Assembly: GCF_042685105.1 (NCBI RefSeq)
Contig: NZ_JBHUMO010000004.1
Location: 1-42,990, forward strand
Direction of reading: 5' to 3'
Source of the DNA: Enterococcus_G camelliae
GTDB taxonomy: Bacteria; Bacillota; Bacilli; Lactobacillales; Enterococcaceae
DNA: 42,990 bases
The translations under genes and the position numbers were made by a program. The notes under the pieces are model-generated. The model was not told the origin of the DNA. It ran no database searches and saw only the letters and a program-made list of their open reading frames with translations. The stretch's first letter is position 1, and every line of letters begins with the position of its first letter. This document shows, one piece after another, positions 9,133 to 17,917 of this stretch.

Positions 9133-10089
9133 TTATTTTTCTTGTTCAAGCCATTCATCTGGATGATGAAACTCAATTTTCCCAACTTGTTCTAAGTCGA
9201 ATGGTGTGCGTTGGTATACATCATTCACCCAATTCATAAAGAGCAGCGAAGCTTGCGACCGCCAGTTGTTTGGAATTTGTTGATTTTCAGGATCGTCGTT
9301 TTGATAGTAGTACTTTGGTTTGGCAGTATCTAAACCAGCCTGTAGATCTCGTAGGTATTCTTCGTGCAGCGTTTTGGTATCATACTCGAAATGCCCCAAT
9401 ACAAAAAGATTTTTGCGGTTATTTGATGCAAGCATACTAGGACCAATCTCTTCACTACTAGTCAAAATTGTCAATGGTGCGCTCTTCAGTTGATCCACGC
9501 AAATACCGGTATACCTAGACTGAGGGGACGCAAACGGATCAGAGAATCCTCGAATAGCCGGATGATTCTGAAGAATATTTTGAGAAAAAATACCAAACAG
9601 TTTTTCTTTGTATAATCTTTTCTCCACCCCATAATGATGAAACAATCCCGCCTGTGCGCCCCAACAGATATGCAAAACAGACGTACAATGCTCCTGGCTC
9701 CAGTCCATGATTTCGACAAGCTCTGGCCAATAATCAACGGCTTGAAAAGGTTTTTGTTCAACTGGCGCGCCTGTAATAATCAACCCATCTAAATTTTCTT
9801 TTTTCATTTCATCCGGCGTTCGATAAAACTTTTGTAAATGACGTTCACTAGTGTTCCGACTTTTATGATTAGCCATCCGAACCAACCGAATATCTAACTG
9901 CAACGGACTCATTGACAACAAACGAAGCAATTGAATCTCTGTTTGAATTTTATTCGGCATTAGATTGACGATTCCAATTTTTAATGGGCGAATATCTTGT
10001 TGTTGTGCAGAATGATCCGTTAATGCAAAAATAGATTCCGCTTTTAAAATTTTGGCTGCAGGTAAATCCTGGGCGATGATGATTGGCAT
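9133..10089 (-). CDS. metA: Homoserine O-acetyltransferase, MetA family
   Basis: Activates the homoserine hydroxyl, the first committed step to methionine. The 318-residue protein has the MetA glutamine-amidotransferase-like fold: IGIVNLMPNKIQTE near 38, catalytic cysteine at 142 in HICWGAQAG, and the His-Glu pair in LGHFEYD (233 and 235). Residue 111 is glutamate in TGAPVEQKPF. In characterised MetA proteins Glu at this position goes with acetyl-CoA and Gly with succinyl-CoA, so acetyl transfer is predicted despite the frequent succinyltransferase label. It is first in the operon behind a Met T-box. Confidence 0.94.
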   Translation of the reverse strand: MPIIIAQDLPAAKILKAESIFALTDHSAQQQDIRPLKIGIVNLMPNKIQTEIQLLRLLSMSPLQLDIRLVRMANHKSRNTSERHLQKFYRTPDEMKKENLDGLIITGAPVEQKPFQAVDYWPELVEIMDWSQEHCTSVLHICWGAQAGLFHHYGVEKRLYKEKLFGIFSQNILQNHPAIRGFSDPFASPQSRYTGICVDQLKSAPLTILTSSEEIGPSMLASNNRKNLFVLGHFEYDTKTLHEEYLRDLQAGLDTAKPKYYYQNDDPENQQIPNNWRSQASLLFMNWVNDVYQRTPFDLEQVGKIEFHHPDEWLEQEK

Positions 10090-10111
10090 AACAATCCCCT
10101 TTCCATTAAAT

Positions 10112-10380
10112 AAAAAAAAAGCCCCTTTATCGCAAAAAAACGATAAAGGGACGTCAACTACGTGTTACCACCCTAGTTTGTATTACTTTCACAAGTAATA
10201 CCTCACTTAGTATTAAATACTGCGTTCGCTAACGGGAACGATCCGCTTGTTTCGCGTAAACCAAACAAATACTCAGAGTTCATCTTCATCTTGTCGTTCA
10301 CTCTCCTTTTTCACCATCCGGAGTCTCTTTATGTCCCAACTAGATTACTCTTCTCATCATTGCATTTCTCATATTATTTT
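10112..10380 (-). promoter_or_regulatory. T-box riboswitch, methionine-specific, metA operon leader
   Basis: Read on the minus strand the leader holds the T-box sequence AGGGTGGTAACACG (10161-10174), then a terminator hairpin CCCTTTATCG/CGATAAAGGG (10141-10150 and 10123-10132) and a T run. TGGT in the T-box predicts discriminator base A. Stem I carries AGTA (loop E side) and, near its 3' base, GAAGATGAACTC with an ATG specifier at 10281-10283 followed by A. Uncharged tRNA-Met binding would favour antitermination and metA-patB-metI expression. Confidence 0.93.
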
Positions 10381-10386
10381 CACCAT

Positions 10387-10414
10387 TCTATAATGAATGG
10401 AAATCATTTGTCAA
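10387..10414 (-). promoter_or_regulatory. Promoter of the metA T-box operon
   Basis: TTGACA (10409-10414) and TATAGA (10387-10392) on the minus strand are 16 bases apart, directly upstream of T-box stem I. The -35 overlaps the stop codon of the preceding HAD gene. Confidence 0.75.
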
Positions 10415-11184
10415 ATCCAACCAAATGTTTGACACGCATAATAAATACCGTCATCAATATTGGCCTTGGTCACAAAGGTTGCTTTGTCCTTTAATTCCTG
10501 TACCCCGTTCCCCATCGCGATACTTGTCCAACGCGGATCGAACATCACTAGATCATTCACATCGTCCCCAAAAACCACAACATCTTTAATCGGCGCCTGC
10601 AGTTGTTTCATCATATGCAAGATGCCTAAATTTTTATCATCGAATTGATACATCAAATAATCTGGTACATAATACAAATTGTCCAAGCTGTCTTGAGAAG
10701 GCAACGTTTGCTTTGAATGCTGAGGAATCGCAAAATACATTTTATAAATCGCTGGTACGTCATCAATCGCTAGTGTCGGATTGATAATATAATTGGTTGG
10801 CTCTTTGCGTTCTCCCACTTGCTCACGAAAAAGATCATTGGCTGCATACACATTGATTGAATCATCCAGAGCTAACAGTGCACCAATCCCAGCTGCTTGC
10901 GCTTCGCGATAAATTTGTTTGGCTTTCGTCAAATCAAGTGAACGATTTTCACGTAACTGCCCATTAATGACAATTGCGCCGCCACCCGCACAAACCATAT
11001 TGTCAATTCCAAGAGTCTTCATCAAGGGAACCGCCTTATAATGCGCACGCCCTGTTGCAATGGCAACAAAATGGCCTTTTTCCTGCAATTGATTTAAAGC
11101 AAGCTGCGCACTTGGCACGATTTGATTGGTTTGACGATCCGTTAGTGTTCCATCGATATCAAAAAAGAAATATTTTTTGTTCAT
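10411..11184 (-). CDS. HAD-family phosphatase (Cof-type)
   Basis: A 257-residue haloacid dehalogenase superfamily hydrolase. Motif I is FFDIDGTLTD at residues 8-17, motif II is IATGRAHYKA, and motif IV is VVFGDDVNDLVMF near 215. The large C2-type cap between motifs II and III is that of Cof/YbjI-like sugar or nucleotide phosphatases. The substrate is not predictable. I start at MNKKYF, which has GGAG 8 bases upstream; another ATG two codons earlier is less well placed. It lies 31 bases after napA and is probably co-transcribed with it. Confidence 0.88.
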   Translation of the reverse strand: MNKKYFFFDIDGTLTDRQTNQIVPSAQLALNQLQEKGHFVAIATGRAHYKAVPLMKTLGIDNMVCAGGGAIVINGQLRENRSLDLTKAKQIYREAQAAGIGALLALDDSINVYAANDLFREQVGERKEPTNYIINPTLAIDDVPAIYKMYFAIPQHSKQTLPSQDSLDNLYYVPDYLMYQFDDKNLGILHMMKQLQAPIKDVVVFGDDVNDLVMFDPRWTSIAMGNGVQELKDKATFVTKANIDDGIYYACQTFGWI

Positions 11185-11215
11185 CCACAACGCTCCATTC
11201 TATTCTCCTCCTATT

Positions 11216-12367
11216 TTACGCAGGATAAACTTTCTTTGTAAAGTACTTCAATAAAAATGGGGACAAAAGGGTGCTGACAATAATGACAATGACCATGGGA
11301 CCAAATAAGATATGAGGGACAATTTGGACTTGATCCCCTAATTGCAAAATAATCAGCGCCATCTCACCACGCGAAACCATCCCCGAGCCAATCATCCAGG
11401 CTCCATGAGCCGAAAAGCCTGCTAAACGACTCCCCATAAAGCCTCCAAGCAATTTACTAGCAAAGGCCACTGCCAACAAAACGAAAATCAACCCTCCTTG
11501 ATCAAGCAACTGTTGAAAAGAAATTGATAAGCCGATGCTGACAAAAAAAACCGGAATAAATAAACTGTACCCAACAATTTCAACATTTTTAAAGACCTGA
11601 TCCTTCGCAGAAGTTTGCCCAATAGCGATGCCCGCAAAAAACGCCCCAATCACCGAACTCAATCCCACTAAGTCTGCCAAAAAAGCCATTCCTAAACAAA
11701 GTACCAATGAAGCAATCACCACCGAACCCGTGACGAACAATTTTTGACTTAGAGCAATGAGTCTTGGTGCTAACCAGCGGATTGTGAAAAAAATAAACCC
11801 AAAATACAGTGCTTGTTCGCCAAATAGAAGTGCGAGCGGGGTAGCCGTTGAGTGACCCTCCTGAAAATAAGGCAAACTCAAGCTAAAAAGCACGACCACA
11901 AGTAAATCATCAACAACAGATGCTCCTAGAATGGTCGCACCTTCTTTGGTCTGTAGTGCTTTCAGTTCTTTTAATACCTCTACGGAAATACTGACCGAGG
12001 TCGCCGCTAAAATCATCCCTGAAAAGAGAGCCACTTTTAATGAAAATCCAAAAAGGAATGTTCCGGTTGCTCCGAGTATAATCGGCAAAATAACACCAAG
12101 AACTGCGACAAGAAACGCAGGTTTAGCATAGCGACGCAACAAGGCCAAATCACTTTCCACTCCCGCTAAAAACATTAAGAGAATGACCCCTAGCTCTGAA
12201 AACTCGTGAATCATTTCCGATGATTGCAAAAGCTGTAGCCCTCCGGTTCCTAAAAAAATACCCGTCAACAATTGACCCACAACTGCTGGAATACCGATAC
12301 GCTTGGCCCCATGTGAAACAAGCGTTGTGGTCACCAAAATCAAACATAATTGACCAATAAATAGCAT
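11216..12367 (-). CDS. napA: Na+/H+ antiporter, NapA type (CPA2/Kef family)
   Basis: A 383-residue membrane protein with about 12 predicted hydrophobic segments, the length I recall for Enterococcus hirae NapA, which it also resembles in sequence (GIPAVVGQLLTGIFLG; EFSELGVILLMFLAGVESDL). There is no C-terminal TrkA-N/RCK domain, unlike KefB/C. The family swaps sodium, or in some members potassium, for protons at the plasma membrane. The ATG chosen has AAGGA about 10 bases upstream; the longer frame runs back through the structured leader. HAD hydrolase follows. Expression is likely controlled by the leader described separately. Confidence 0.88.
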   Translation of the reverse strand: MLFIGQLCLILVTTTLVSHGAKRIGIPAVVGQLLTGIFLGTGGLQLLQSSEMIHEFSELGVILLMFLAGVESDLALLRRYAKPAFLVAVLGVILPIILGATGTFLFGFSLKVALFSGMILAATSVSISVEVLKELKALQTKEGATILGASVVDDLLVVVLFSLSLPYFQEGHSTATPLALLFGEQALYFGFIFFTIRWLAPRLIALSQKLFVTGSVVIASLVLCLGMAFLADLVGLSSVIGAFFAGIAIGQTSAKDQVFKNVEIVGYSLFIPVFFVSIGLSISFQQLLDQGGLIFVLLAVAFASKLLGGFMGSRLAGFSAHGAWMIGSGMVSRGEMALIILQLGDQVQIVPHILFGPMVIVIIVSTLLSPFLLKYFTKKVYPA

Positions 12368-12401
12368 GCTTTTTTTTCCTTCTTTCCATTTTTCAATTCG
12401 A

Positions 12402-12474
12402 TAAAAATAAAAAAAGCATAGACTCCACGTGTGTTTCTCCCGCCCCTGAAGAAACGCACCTTGAAAGCTATGCT
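12402..12474 (-). promoter_or_regulatory. Structured leader with terminator-like end upstream of napA
   Basis: On the minus strand AGCATAG (12468-12474) pairs with CTATGCT (12415-12421), enclosing about 46 bases. Inside, GTGCGTTTCT pairs with AGAAACACAC (one C/A mismatch) around a G-rich loop TCAGGGGCGGG. The outer stem ends in TTTTTTTATTTTT. This could simply terminate acnA-citZ-icd, but an extended -10 lies just upstream, so the hairpin also falls inside a napA leader. It matches no riboswitch consensus that I know. Confidence 0.6.
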
Positions 12475-12498
12475 CAACCATTTTTTATTTGTTTATCT

Positions 12499-12507
12499 AT
12501 TATAACA
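12499..12507 (-). promoter_or_regulatory. Extended -10 promoter for napA
   Basis: The minus strand carries TGTTATAAT (perfect TATAAT plus the TGn extension) between the icd stop and the hairpin before napA. No good -35 is seen at 17 bases, which is tolerated with an extended -10. The predicted start near 12491 gives a leader of about 120 bases. Confidence 0.6.
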
Positions 12508-12521
12508 GATAATTAGAAAAT

Positions 12522-13793
12522 TTACTTTGCCAAATGATCAAAAATTTGTTGGCTAAATTCTGACAACGATACTTCTGTTGCTCCTGGAAGCAAGCGAGCA
12601 AAATCAAATGTAACTCTTTGAGAGGCAATCGCCTGCTCAATGGCTTGCTCAATGGCATCCGCCACTTCATTCCAGCCAATATAGCGGAATAATAGGGTAC
12701 CCGAAAGTAAAACAGAACATGGATTCACCTTATTTTGCCCTGCAAATTTTGGTGCTGTTCCATGGGTTGCTTCGAAAATTGCATGACCCGTTTGATAATT
12801 GATGTTGGCCCCTGGTGCTATGCCAACCCCACCAACTGTCGCCGCCAGTGCATCGGATATATAGTCTCCATTTAGATTCATCGTAGCAACAATCTCATGA
12901 TCTTCAGGACGGGCAATCAGTTCCTCTAAAAAAATATCAGCAATGCAATCTTTGACAATAATCTTGCCATTTTCCTTGGCTGTTGCCAACGCTTGATTTG
13001 CTGCAGCCTCGCCCTGTTCACTTTTCAATTGGTCATACGTTGTCCACGTAAATGTCTGTTCAGAGAACTCTTCATTTGCAACTTCATATCCCCATTTTTT
13101 AAAGCCGCCTTCTGTAAACTTCATAATATTTCCTTTGTGTACCAATGTTACTGTCTGACGTTTTTGTTCAACGGCATAATTTAGCGCTGCTCGAACCAAA
13201 CGTTTTGTCCCTTCGGAAGAGATGGGTTTGATCCCAATGGAACTGGTTTCAGGAAAGCGAATCGTTTGAACGTTGAAGGCTTTTTGCAAATACGTAATCA
13301 ATGAGCTGGCTTCCTGACTGCCCGCAACAAACTCAATACCTGCATAAATATCCTCCGTATTTTCCCGAAAGACAACCATGTTTGTGCGTTCAGGGTGTTT
13401 CATCGGTGAAGGTGTTCCCTCAAAATACCTGACCGGGCGAACACACGTGTACAAGTCTAATTGTTGTCGTAAAGCAACATTTAAGGAACGAATGCCCCCT
13501 CCAATAGGTGTGGTCAGCGGGCCTTTAATGGCCACCAAATATTCCCGAATGGTAGCTAAGGTTTCTTCCGGTAACCATTCCCCTGTTATTTGGAATGCCT
13601 TTTCCCCAGCAAGGACTTCCTTCCACTGGATAGCATGTTTTTCACCATAAGCCATTTTAACTGCCTGATCAAAAATTTTTTGCGCTTGTTCCCATATTTC
13701 TGGACCAATGCCATCCCCGCTAATAAATGGAATAATGGGAAAATCCGGAACGTTTAGTTTCCCTTCACTCATGCTAATTTTCTGAAACGTCAT
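12522..13793 (-). CDS. icd: Isocitrate dehydrogenase (NADP-dependent type)
   Basis: Converts isocitrate to 2-oxoglutarate, CO2 and NADPH. The 423-residue protein has the prokaryotic NADP-type layout: FISGDGIGPEIW near 23, the substrate loop with RSLNVALRQQLDLYTCVRPVR near 103, the VFRENTEDIYAGIEF segment, and the nucleotide site ATHGTAPKFAGQNKVNP near 338, where lysine and the later tyrosine are typical of NADP users. Its ATG overlaps the citZ stop by 4 bases (ATGA), so the two are translationally coupled. Third gene of the acnA-citZ-icd operon. Confidence 0.96.
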   Translation of the reverse strand: MTFQKISMSEGKLNVPDFPIIPFISGDGIGPEIWEQAQKIFDQAVKMAYGEKHAIQWKEVLAGEKAFQITGEWLPEETLATIREYLVAIKGPLTTPIGGGIRSLNVALRQQLDLYTCVRPVRYFEGTPSPMKHPERTNMVVFRENTEDIYAGIEFVAGSQEASSLITYLQKAFNVQTIRFPETSSIGIKPISSEGTKRLVRAALNYAVEQKRQTVTLVHKGNIMKFTEGGFKKWGYEVANEEFSEQTFTWTTYDQLKSEQGEAAANQALATAKENGKIIVKDCIADIFLEELIARPEDHEIVATMNLNGDYISDALAATVGGVGIAPGANINYQTGHAIFEATHGTAPKFAGQNKVNPCSVLLSGTLLFRYIGWNEVADAIEQAIEQAIASQRVTFDFARLLPGATEVSLSEFSQQIFDHLAK

Positions 13794-14920
13794 ACCATAC
13801 TCTCCCTTTCGTCAAATGATACATATACCCGATCCCGCTTGCCAACGTATTGTGAACGTGGCCGAATCAGATGGTTGTCTCTTTTTTGTTCAGCAACATG
13901 GGCCAACCAGCCAGATACGCGGCTCATCGCAAAAACCAATGTAAACAAATCTTTGTCAATTCCCAATACATGGTAGACCGTTGCCGAATAAAAATCGACA
14001 TTGGGTATTAAATCTTTTTTTTCACGGATGACCCGTTCAATTTCTTCGGAGATAAAGAACCATTTTTCATCAACGGTTCCTTGGGTCATTTTTTTGGCCA
14101 TGTCCTTTAAATAAATCTGTCTTGGATCTACTTTGGTATACACACGATGCCCAAACCCCATGATTTTTTCTTTGGAATTTAGTTTTTCTGTAATATACGC
14201 TTCTGCATTCTCCACCAGATCGATTTCTTCGAGCATATCGAAGACCCGTTCATTTGCGCCACCATGTAATGAACCTTTTAAAGTACCTATTGCAGTGGTG
14301 ATGCACGAATACACATCCGATAGCGTTGAAGCACAAACCCGAGCTGCAAATGTCGAGGCATTTAATTCATGATCGGCATGTAGAATAAGCGCCCGATTTA
14401 ATGCTTCCACCGCCGTTTGTGAAGGGCGTTCCCCATTCAACATGTATAGGAAGTTTTCGGCAATCCCTATCGTTGGATCAGGTTCAATCGGATCGAGTCC
14501 GCGTCGCAGACGATAAAATGCCGCAATAATTCCTGGAATTTTGGCCTGTAGCGCGATACTTTGTTCATAAACAGAGTCCAAATCAGTATTCTCAGCAGAT
14601 TTGTCAAACACTCCTAGCAAGGACACCGTACTACGCAAAACACTCATCGGATGCAAATTTTGTCGACACTGAATTCGCAAACAAGCCTCCACCGCTTCAC
14701 CGATACCATACTGGGACCGCAAACGAGTTAAAAATAAGCGGTATTCCTCTGTCGTCGGCAACCGATGATTCCACAATAAGAAAATGACTTCTTCAAAATC
14801 GCAATTTTGTTGCATAAATTCATCTATATCATAACCGCTATAGCTTAAGCGCTCATTTTCAATCGCACTTATCTCGGTTTCACATGCAAATGTATTTGCG
14901 AGCCCATTATTTGCCACCAT
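13790..14920 (-). CDS. citZ: Citrate synthase
   Basis: Condenses oxaloacetate and acetyl-CoA to citrate. At 376 residues it is of the short Gram-positive CitZ/CitA type. Active-site regions are visible: SLHGGANERVFDML near 215 and IMGFGHRVYTKVDPR near 253, with the catalytic aspartate in NVDFYSATVYHVLGI near 302. Ribosome site GAGGAG is 6 bases before the ATG. It follows acnA by 46 bases and overlaps icd. This set makes 2-oxoglutarate for glutamate rather than a full cycle, as no other TCA gene is present here. Confidence 0.96.
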   Translation of the reverse strand: MVANNGLANTFACETEISAIENERLSYSGYDIDEFMQQNCDFEEVIFLLWNHRLPTTEEYRLFLTRLRSQYGIGEAVEACLRIQCRQNLHPMSVLRSTVSLLGVFDKSAENTDLDSVYEQSIALQAKIPGIIAAFYRLRRGLDPIEPDPTIGIAENFLYMLNGERPSQTAVEALNRALILHADHELNASTFAARVCASTLSDVYSCITTAIGTLKGSLHGGANERVFDMLEEIDLVENAEAYITEKLNSKEKIMGFGHRVYTKVDPRQIYLKDMAKKMTQGTVDEKWFFISEEIERVIREKKDLIPNVDFYSATVYHVLGIDKDLFTLVFAMSRVSGWLAHVAEQKRDNHLIRPRSQYVGKRDRVYVSFDERESMV

Positions 14921-14966
14921 GACGCTCTCCTCACTTTCTGCTTAAACAACTTCTCCTAAAAATGCT

Positions 14967-17666
14967 TTATTGGATTTCGTGAACTTTTTTTCGAACAACC
15001 ATTGGCAAAATCCCCTGGTTTTTGTAATAACGAATATCAGCTTGTGAATCGAAACGAACCAACACTGAAAAATCAATTGTTTCACCATTTTTCTTCGTGG
15101 CAGTTACAGGAATGATTTCATGAATGCCTGTCGTTTCCGTCACATGAATCGCAAAGGTCTCCTCCCCTGTCAATCCAAGTGTTTCCGCATCTTCGCCAGC
15201 TAAAAATTCCAATGGCAATACCCCCATCATGACCAAGTTGGAGCGATGAATCCGTTCAAAGCTCTTGGCAATGACTGCTTTGACACCTAACAAATTCGTC
15301 CCTTTGGCTGCCCAGTCACGCGATGAGCCCATGCCGTAGTCTTGGCCAGCCAAGATAACTAAACCAACCTTTTCTTGACGGTAACGCATCGCCGCATCAT
15401 AGATTGACAGCGTTTCTGAAGTCGGCCAATAATTCGTAAAGCCGCCCTCTACTCCAGGGACCAATTGATTCCGAATCCGAATATTCGCAAAGGTACCACG
15501 CATCATCACTTCATGATTTCCTCTGCGTGAACCAAATGAATTAAACTCGCGAGGAAGAACACCTCTGTCCTGTAAGTAGGCTCCAGCAGTTGATTGACTG
15601 CCAATAGCCCCAGCCGGAGAGATATGGTCCGTTGTCACTGAATCACCAAATTTTGCCAAAACTTGCAAATCCGTCAAAGACGCAATCGGCGGAACAGTTA
15701 ATGTCATGTCATCAAAATAAGGTGGGTTGGCAATATACGTTGACGTTTCTTCCCATTCATAGAGCGGTTCATCCGTTACATCAATCGCATTCCAAGCTTC
15801 ATTAGCATCGAAGACTCGTGCATAATGGGTTTGATAAAGTTCAGGTGTGACGTATTCTTTCACATAACGTTGAACTTCTTCCGTTGTTGGCCAAATATCC
15901 TTCAAATAGATTGCTTCACCTTGCCCATTAACCCCGACTGGTTCGCGAGTCAAATCCTTGGTCACCGTGCCAGCTAGCGCATAGGCGACCACCAAGGGCG
16001 GCGATGCCAAAAAGTTGGCTTTGACTAACGGATGGATACGTCCTTCAAAATTCCGATTGCCACTTAGAACGGCTGAAACCACTAGCTCATTCTCTTGAAT
16101 AGCTTCACTCACTTCATCCGCGAGTGGGCCAGAATTTCCAATGCAAGTCGTGCAACCATAACCAACCACCGCAAAACCAAGCTGTTCCAAATATGGAAGT
16201 AACTGTGCATCTTCCAAGTACGCACGAACCACCTGTGATCCTGGAGCTAAGGAAGTTTTGACATTTTGAGAGACGGTCAATCCCTTATCAACAGCTTTTT
16301 TCGCCAATAAGCCTGCCGCCAACATCACATAAGGATTGGATGTGTTGGTACAACTGGTAATAGCTGCAATAACCACATCACCTGTATGCAAAGATTCTTC
16401 CCCCTCTGCATAATGAACGACGGTCGTTTTTTCTAGTTCATCAGCAGTTAAGCCAAAACCTTGGTTTCCTTCAGGTGCAGTCATCGTTTTCACAAACGTT
16501 TCTTGCATTTCTGAAAGTGGGATTAAGTCTTGCGGCCGTTTTGGTCCAGATAAATTCGTTTCCACTTCTCCCAAATCGATGGCTACAATCTTGGTATAGG
16601 TCGGAATCTGATCAGGAGTATAAAATAGATGATTGTGTTTTAAATACGCTTGCGTCAACGCCACTTGTTCATCTGAACGACCGGTTAAATGCATATATCG
16701 TAAAGTTTCATCGTCAACTGGGAAAAAGCCACACGTTGCGCCGTATTCAGGTGCCATATTGGCAATCGTTGCCCGATCCGCCAAGGAAAGCTGCTGCATA
16801 CCTGAGCCAAAGTATTCCACGAATTTTCCGACTACTTTTTCCTCACGCAATACTTGGGTAATTTTCAGGGCCACATCCGTTGCCGTTGCCCCAGAAGCCA
16901 GCGTTCCTTTTAAATGAACACCAACTACTTCTGGAAGAGGAAAATAAGAAGGCTCGCCTAGCATGCCCGCTTCTGCTTCAATTCCTCCCACTCCCCAACC
17001 TAAAACGCCAAGGCCATTAATCATTGTTGTATGTGAATCTGTGCCAATCACGCTGTCTGGAAATAACCATGTTTCATGATTCACTTGTTTTTCGACAACC
17101 ACATCTGACAAGTATTCAATATTTACTTGATGGATAATTCCTGTAGCTGGCGGAACCACTCGGTAATTCGAGAACGCTTTTTGGGCCCATTTTAAAAATT
17201 CATACCGTTCTTTGTTGCGTTGAAATTCGAAGGCAACATTTGCAGCCAACGCTTCAACTGAACCGGCCTTATCCACTTGCACGGAATGATCAATGACCAA
17301 ATCAACAGGAATCGCCGGATTGACTTGTTCGGCTACGCCACCAAAATGGATAATGGCTTCTCGCATTGAAGCCAAATCAACGACAACCGGAACTCCTGTA
17401 AAGTCTTGTAACACGACGCGCGTTGGTTTGAAAGGAGCTTCCCCCTCTGGATTTTGAGGGTCCCATGTTAATAATTGCTTGATATGTTGCTCTGTAATAT
17501 CGATACCATCTTCTTGTCGCAGAAAAGACTCCAGCAAAATTCGCAACGAATAAGGCAAGCGAGCAAGCGAGGTGCCAAATTTTTCGGCAGCTTTTTTTAC
17601 ATCAAAATAGGTATACGTTTTATCATTTAAAACAAAGGTTGCTTTCATTAATTGATTTCGCTCCAT
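14967..17666 (-). CDS. acnA: Aconitate hydratase
   Basis: Isomerises citrate to isocitrate with a [4Fe-4S] cluster. The 899-residue protein has the AcnA/IRP1-type length and order: N-terminal domains with DSVIGTDSHTTMINGLGVLGWGVGG near 207, the cluster cysteines in ITSCTNTSNP (about 433) and in GYGCTTCIGNSGPL (two cysteines, about 499-502), then the C-terminal swivel domain with GDSVTTDHISPAGAI and AGQDYGMGSSRDWAAKG. Start taken at MERNQL with GGAGG 10 bases upstream; MKATFVL six codons later is possible. A TTTACA-17-TATACT promoter lies upstream, making this the first gene of the operon. Confidence 0.97.
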   Translation of the reverse strand: MERNQLMKATFVLNDKTYTYFDVKKAAEKFGTSLARLPYSLRILLESFLRQEDGIDITEQHIKQLLTWDPQNPEGEAPFKPTRVVLQDFTGVPVVVDLASMREAIIHFGGVAEQVNPAIPVDLVIDHSVQVDKAGSVEALAANVAFEFQRNKERYEFLKWAQKAFSNYRVVPPATGIIHQVNIEYLSDVVVEKQVNHETWLFPDSVIGTDSHTTMINGLGVLGWGVGGIEAEAGMLGEPSYFPLPEVVGVHLKGTLASGATATDVALKITQVLREEKVVGKFVEYFGSGMQQLSLADRATIANMAPEYGATCGFFPVDDETLRYMHLTGRSDEQVALTQAYLKHNHLFYTPDQIPTYTKIVAIDLGEVETNLSGPKRPQDLIPLSEMQETFVKTMTAPEGNQGFGLTADELEKTTVVHYAEGEESLHTGDVVIAAITSCTNTSNPYVMLAAGLLAKKAVDKGLTVSQNVKTSLAPGSQVVRAYLEDAQLLPYLEQLGFAVVGYGCTTCIGNSGPLADEVSEAIQENELVVSAVLSGNRNFEGRIHPLVKANFLASPPLVVAYALAGTVTKDLTREPVGVNGQGEAIYLKDIWPTTEEVQRYVKEYVTPELYQTHYARVFDANEAWNAIDVTDEPLYEWEETSTYIANPPYFDDMTLTVPPIASLTDLQVLAKFGDSVTTDHISPAGAIGSQSTAGAYLQDRGVLPREFNSFGSRRGNHEVMMRGTFANIRIRNQLVPGVEGGFTNYWPTSETLSIYDAAMRYRQEKVGLVILAGQDYGMGSSRDWAAKGTNLLGVKAVIAKSFERIHRSNLVMMGVLPLEFLAGEDAETLGLTGEETFAIHVTETTGIHEIIPVTATKKNGETIDFSVLVRFDSQADIRYYKNQGILPMVVRKKVHEIQ

Positions 17667-17703
17667 TGGGTCGTAGCCTCCATTTCAGGTATATATTGAA
17701 GAA

Positions 17704-17732
17704 AGTATACACGGTTTCTTTTTCATTGTAAA
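17704..17732 (-). promoter_or_regulatory. Promoter of acnA-citZ-icd
   Basis: TTTACA (17727-17732) and TATACT (17704-17709) on the minus strand are 17 bases apart, about 40 bases ahead of the acnA start codon. Confidence 0.75.
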
Positions 17733-17866
17733 TTCATGTAACCAATTGCATTCTCATCGTTTTTTCATAAAAATTCTCGAAAATGGCGATTAATTTGGTT
17801 TTTTTTTGAAAAAAAATCTTTTTTGCTTCTTCTTTAATCTGTCACCATCATGTCACAAATAAAAAC

Positions 17867-17905
17867 AAAAAAAGAAATTTCCCTATTTTTTTGAGAAATT
17901 TCTTT
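17867..17905 (-). terminator. Terminator after the oxidoreductase pair
   Basis: AAAGAAATTTC (17871-17881) and GAAATTTCTTT (17895-17905) form a perfect 11-base stem followed by T on the minus strand, just beyond the stop of the F420-reductase-like gene. Confidence 0.8.
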
Positions 17906-17917
17906 CTTTGCTTCTGA

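Noticed and set aside
12402..12474. Fluoride riboswitch before napA
   Set aside because: The conserved fluoride riboswitch core sequences are absent, although antiporters are sometimes under such control.
16475..16861. Plus-strand frame of 128 codons opposite acnA
   Set aside because: Aconitase is unambiguous on the other strand; this is a shadow.
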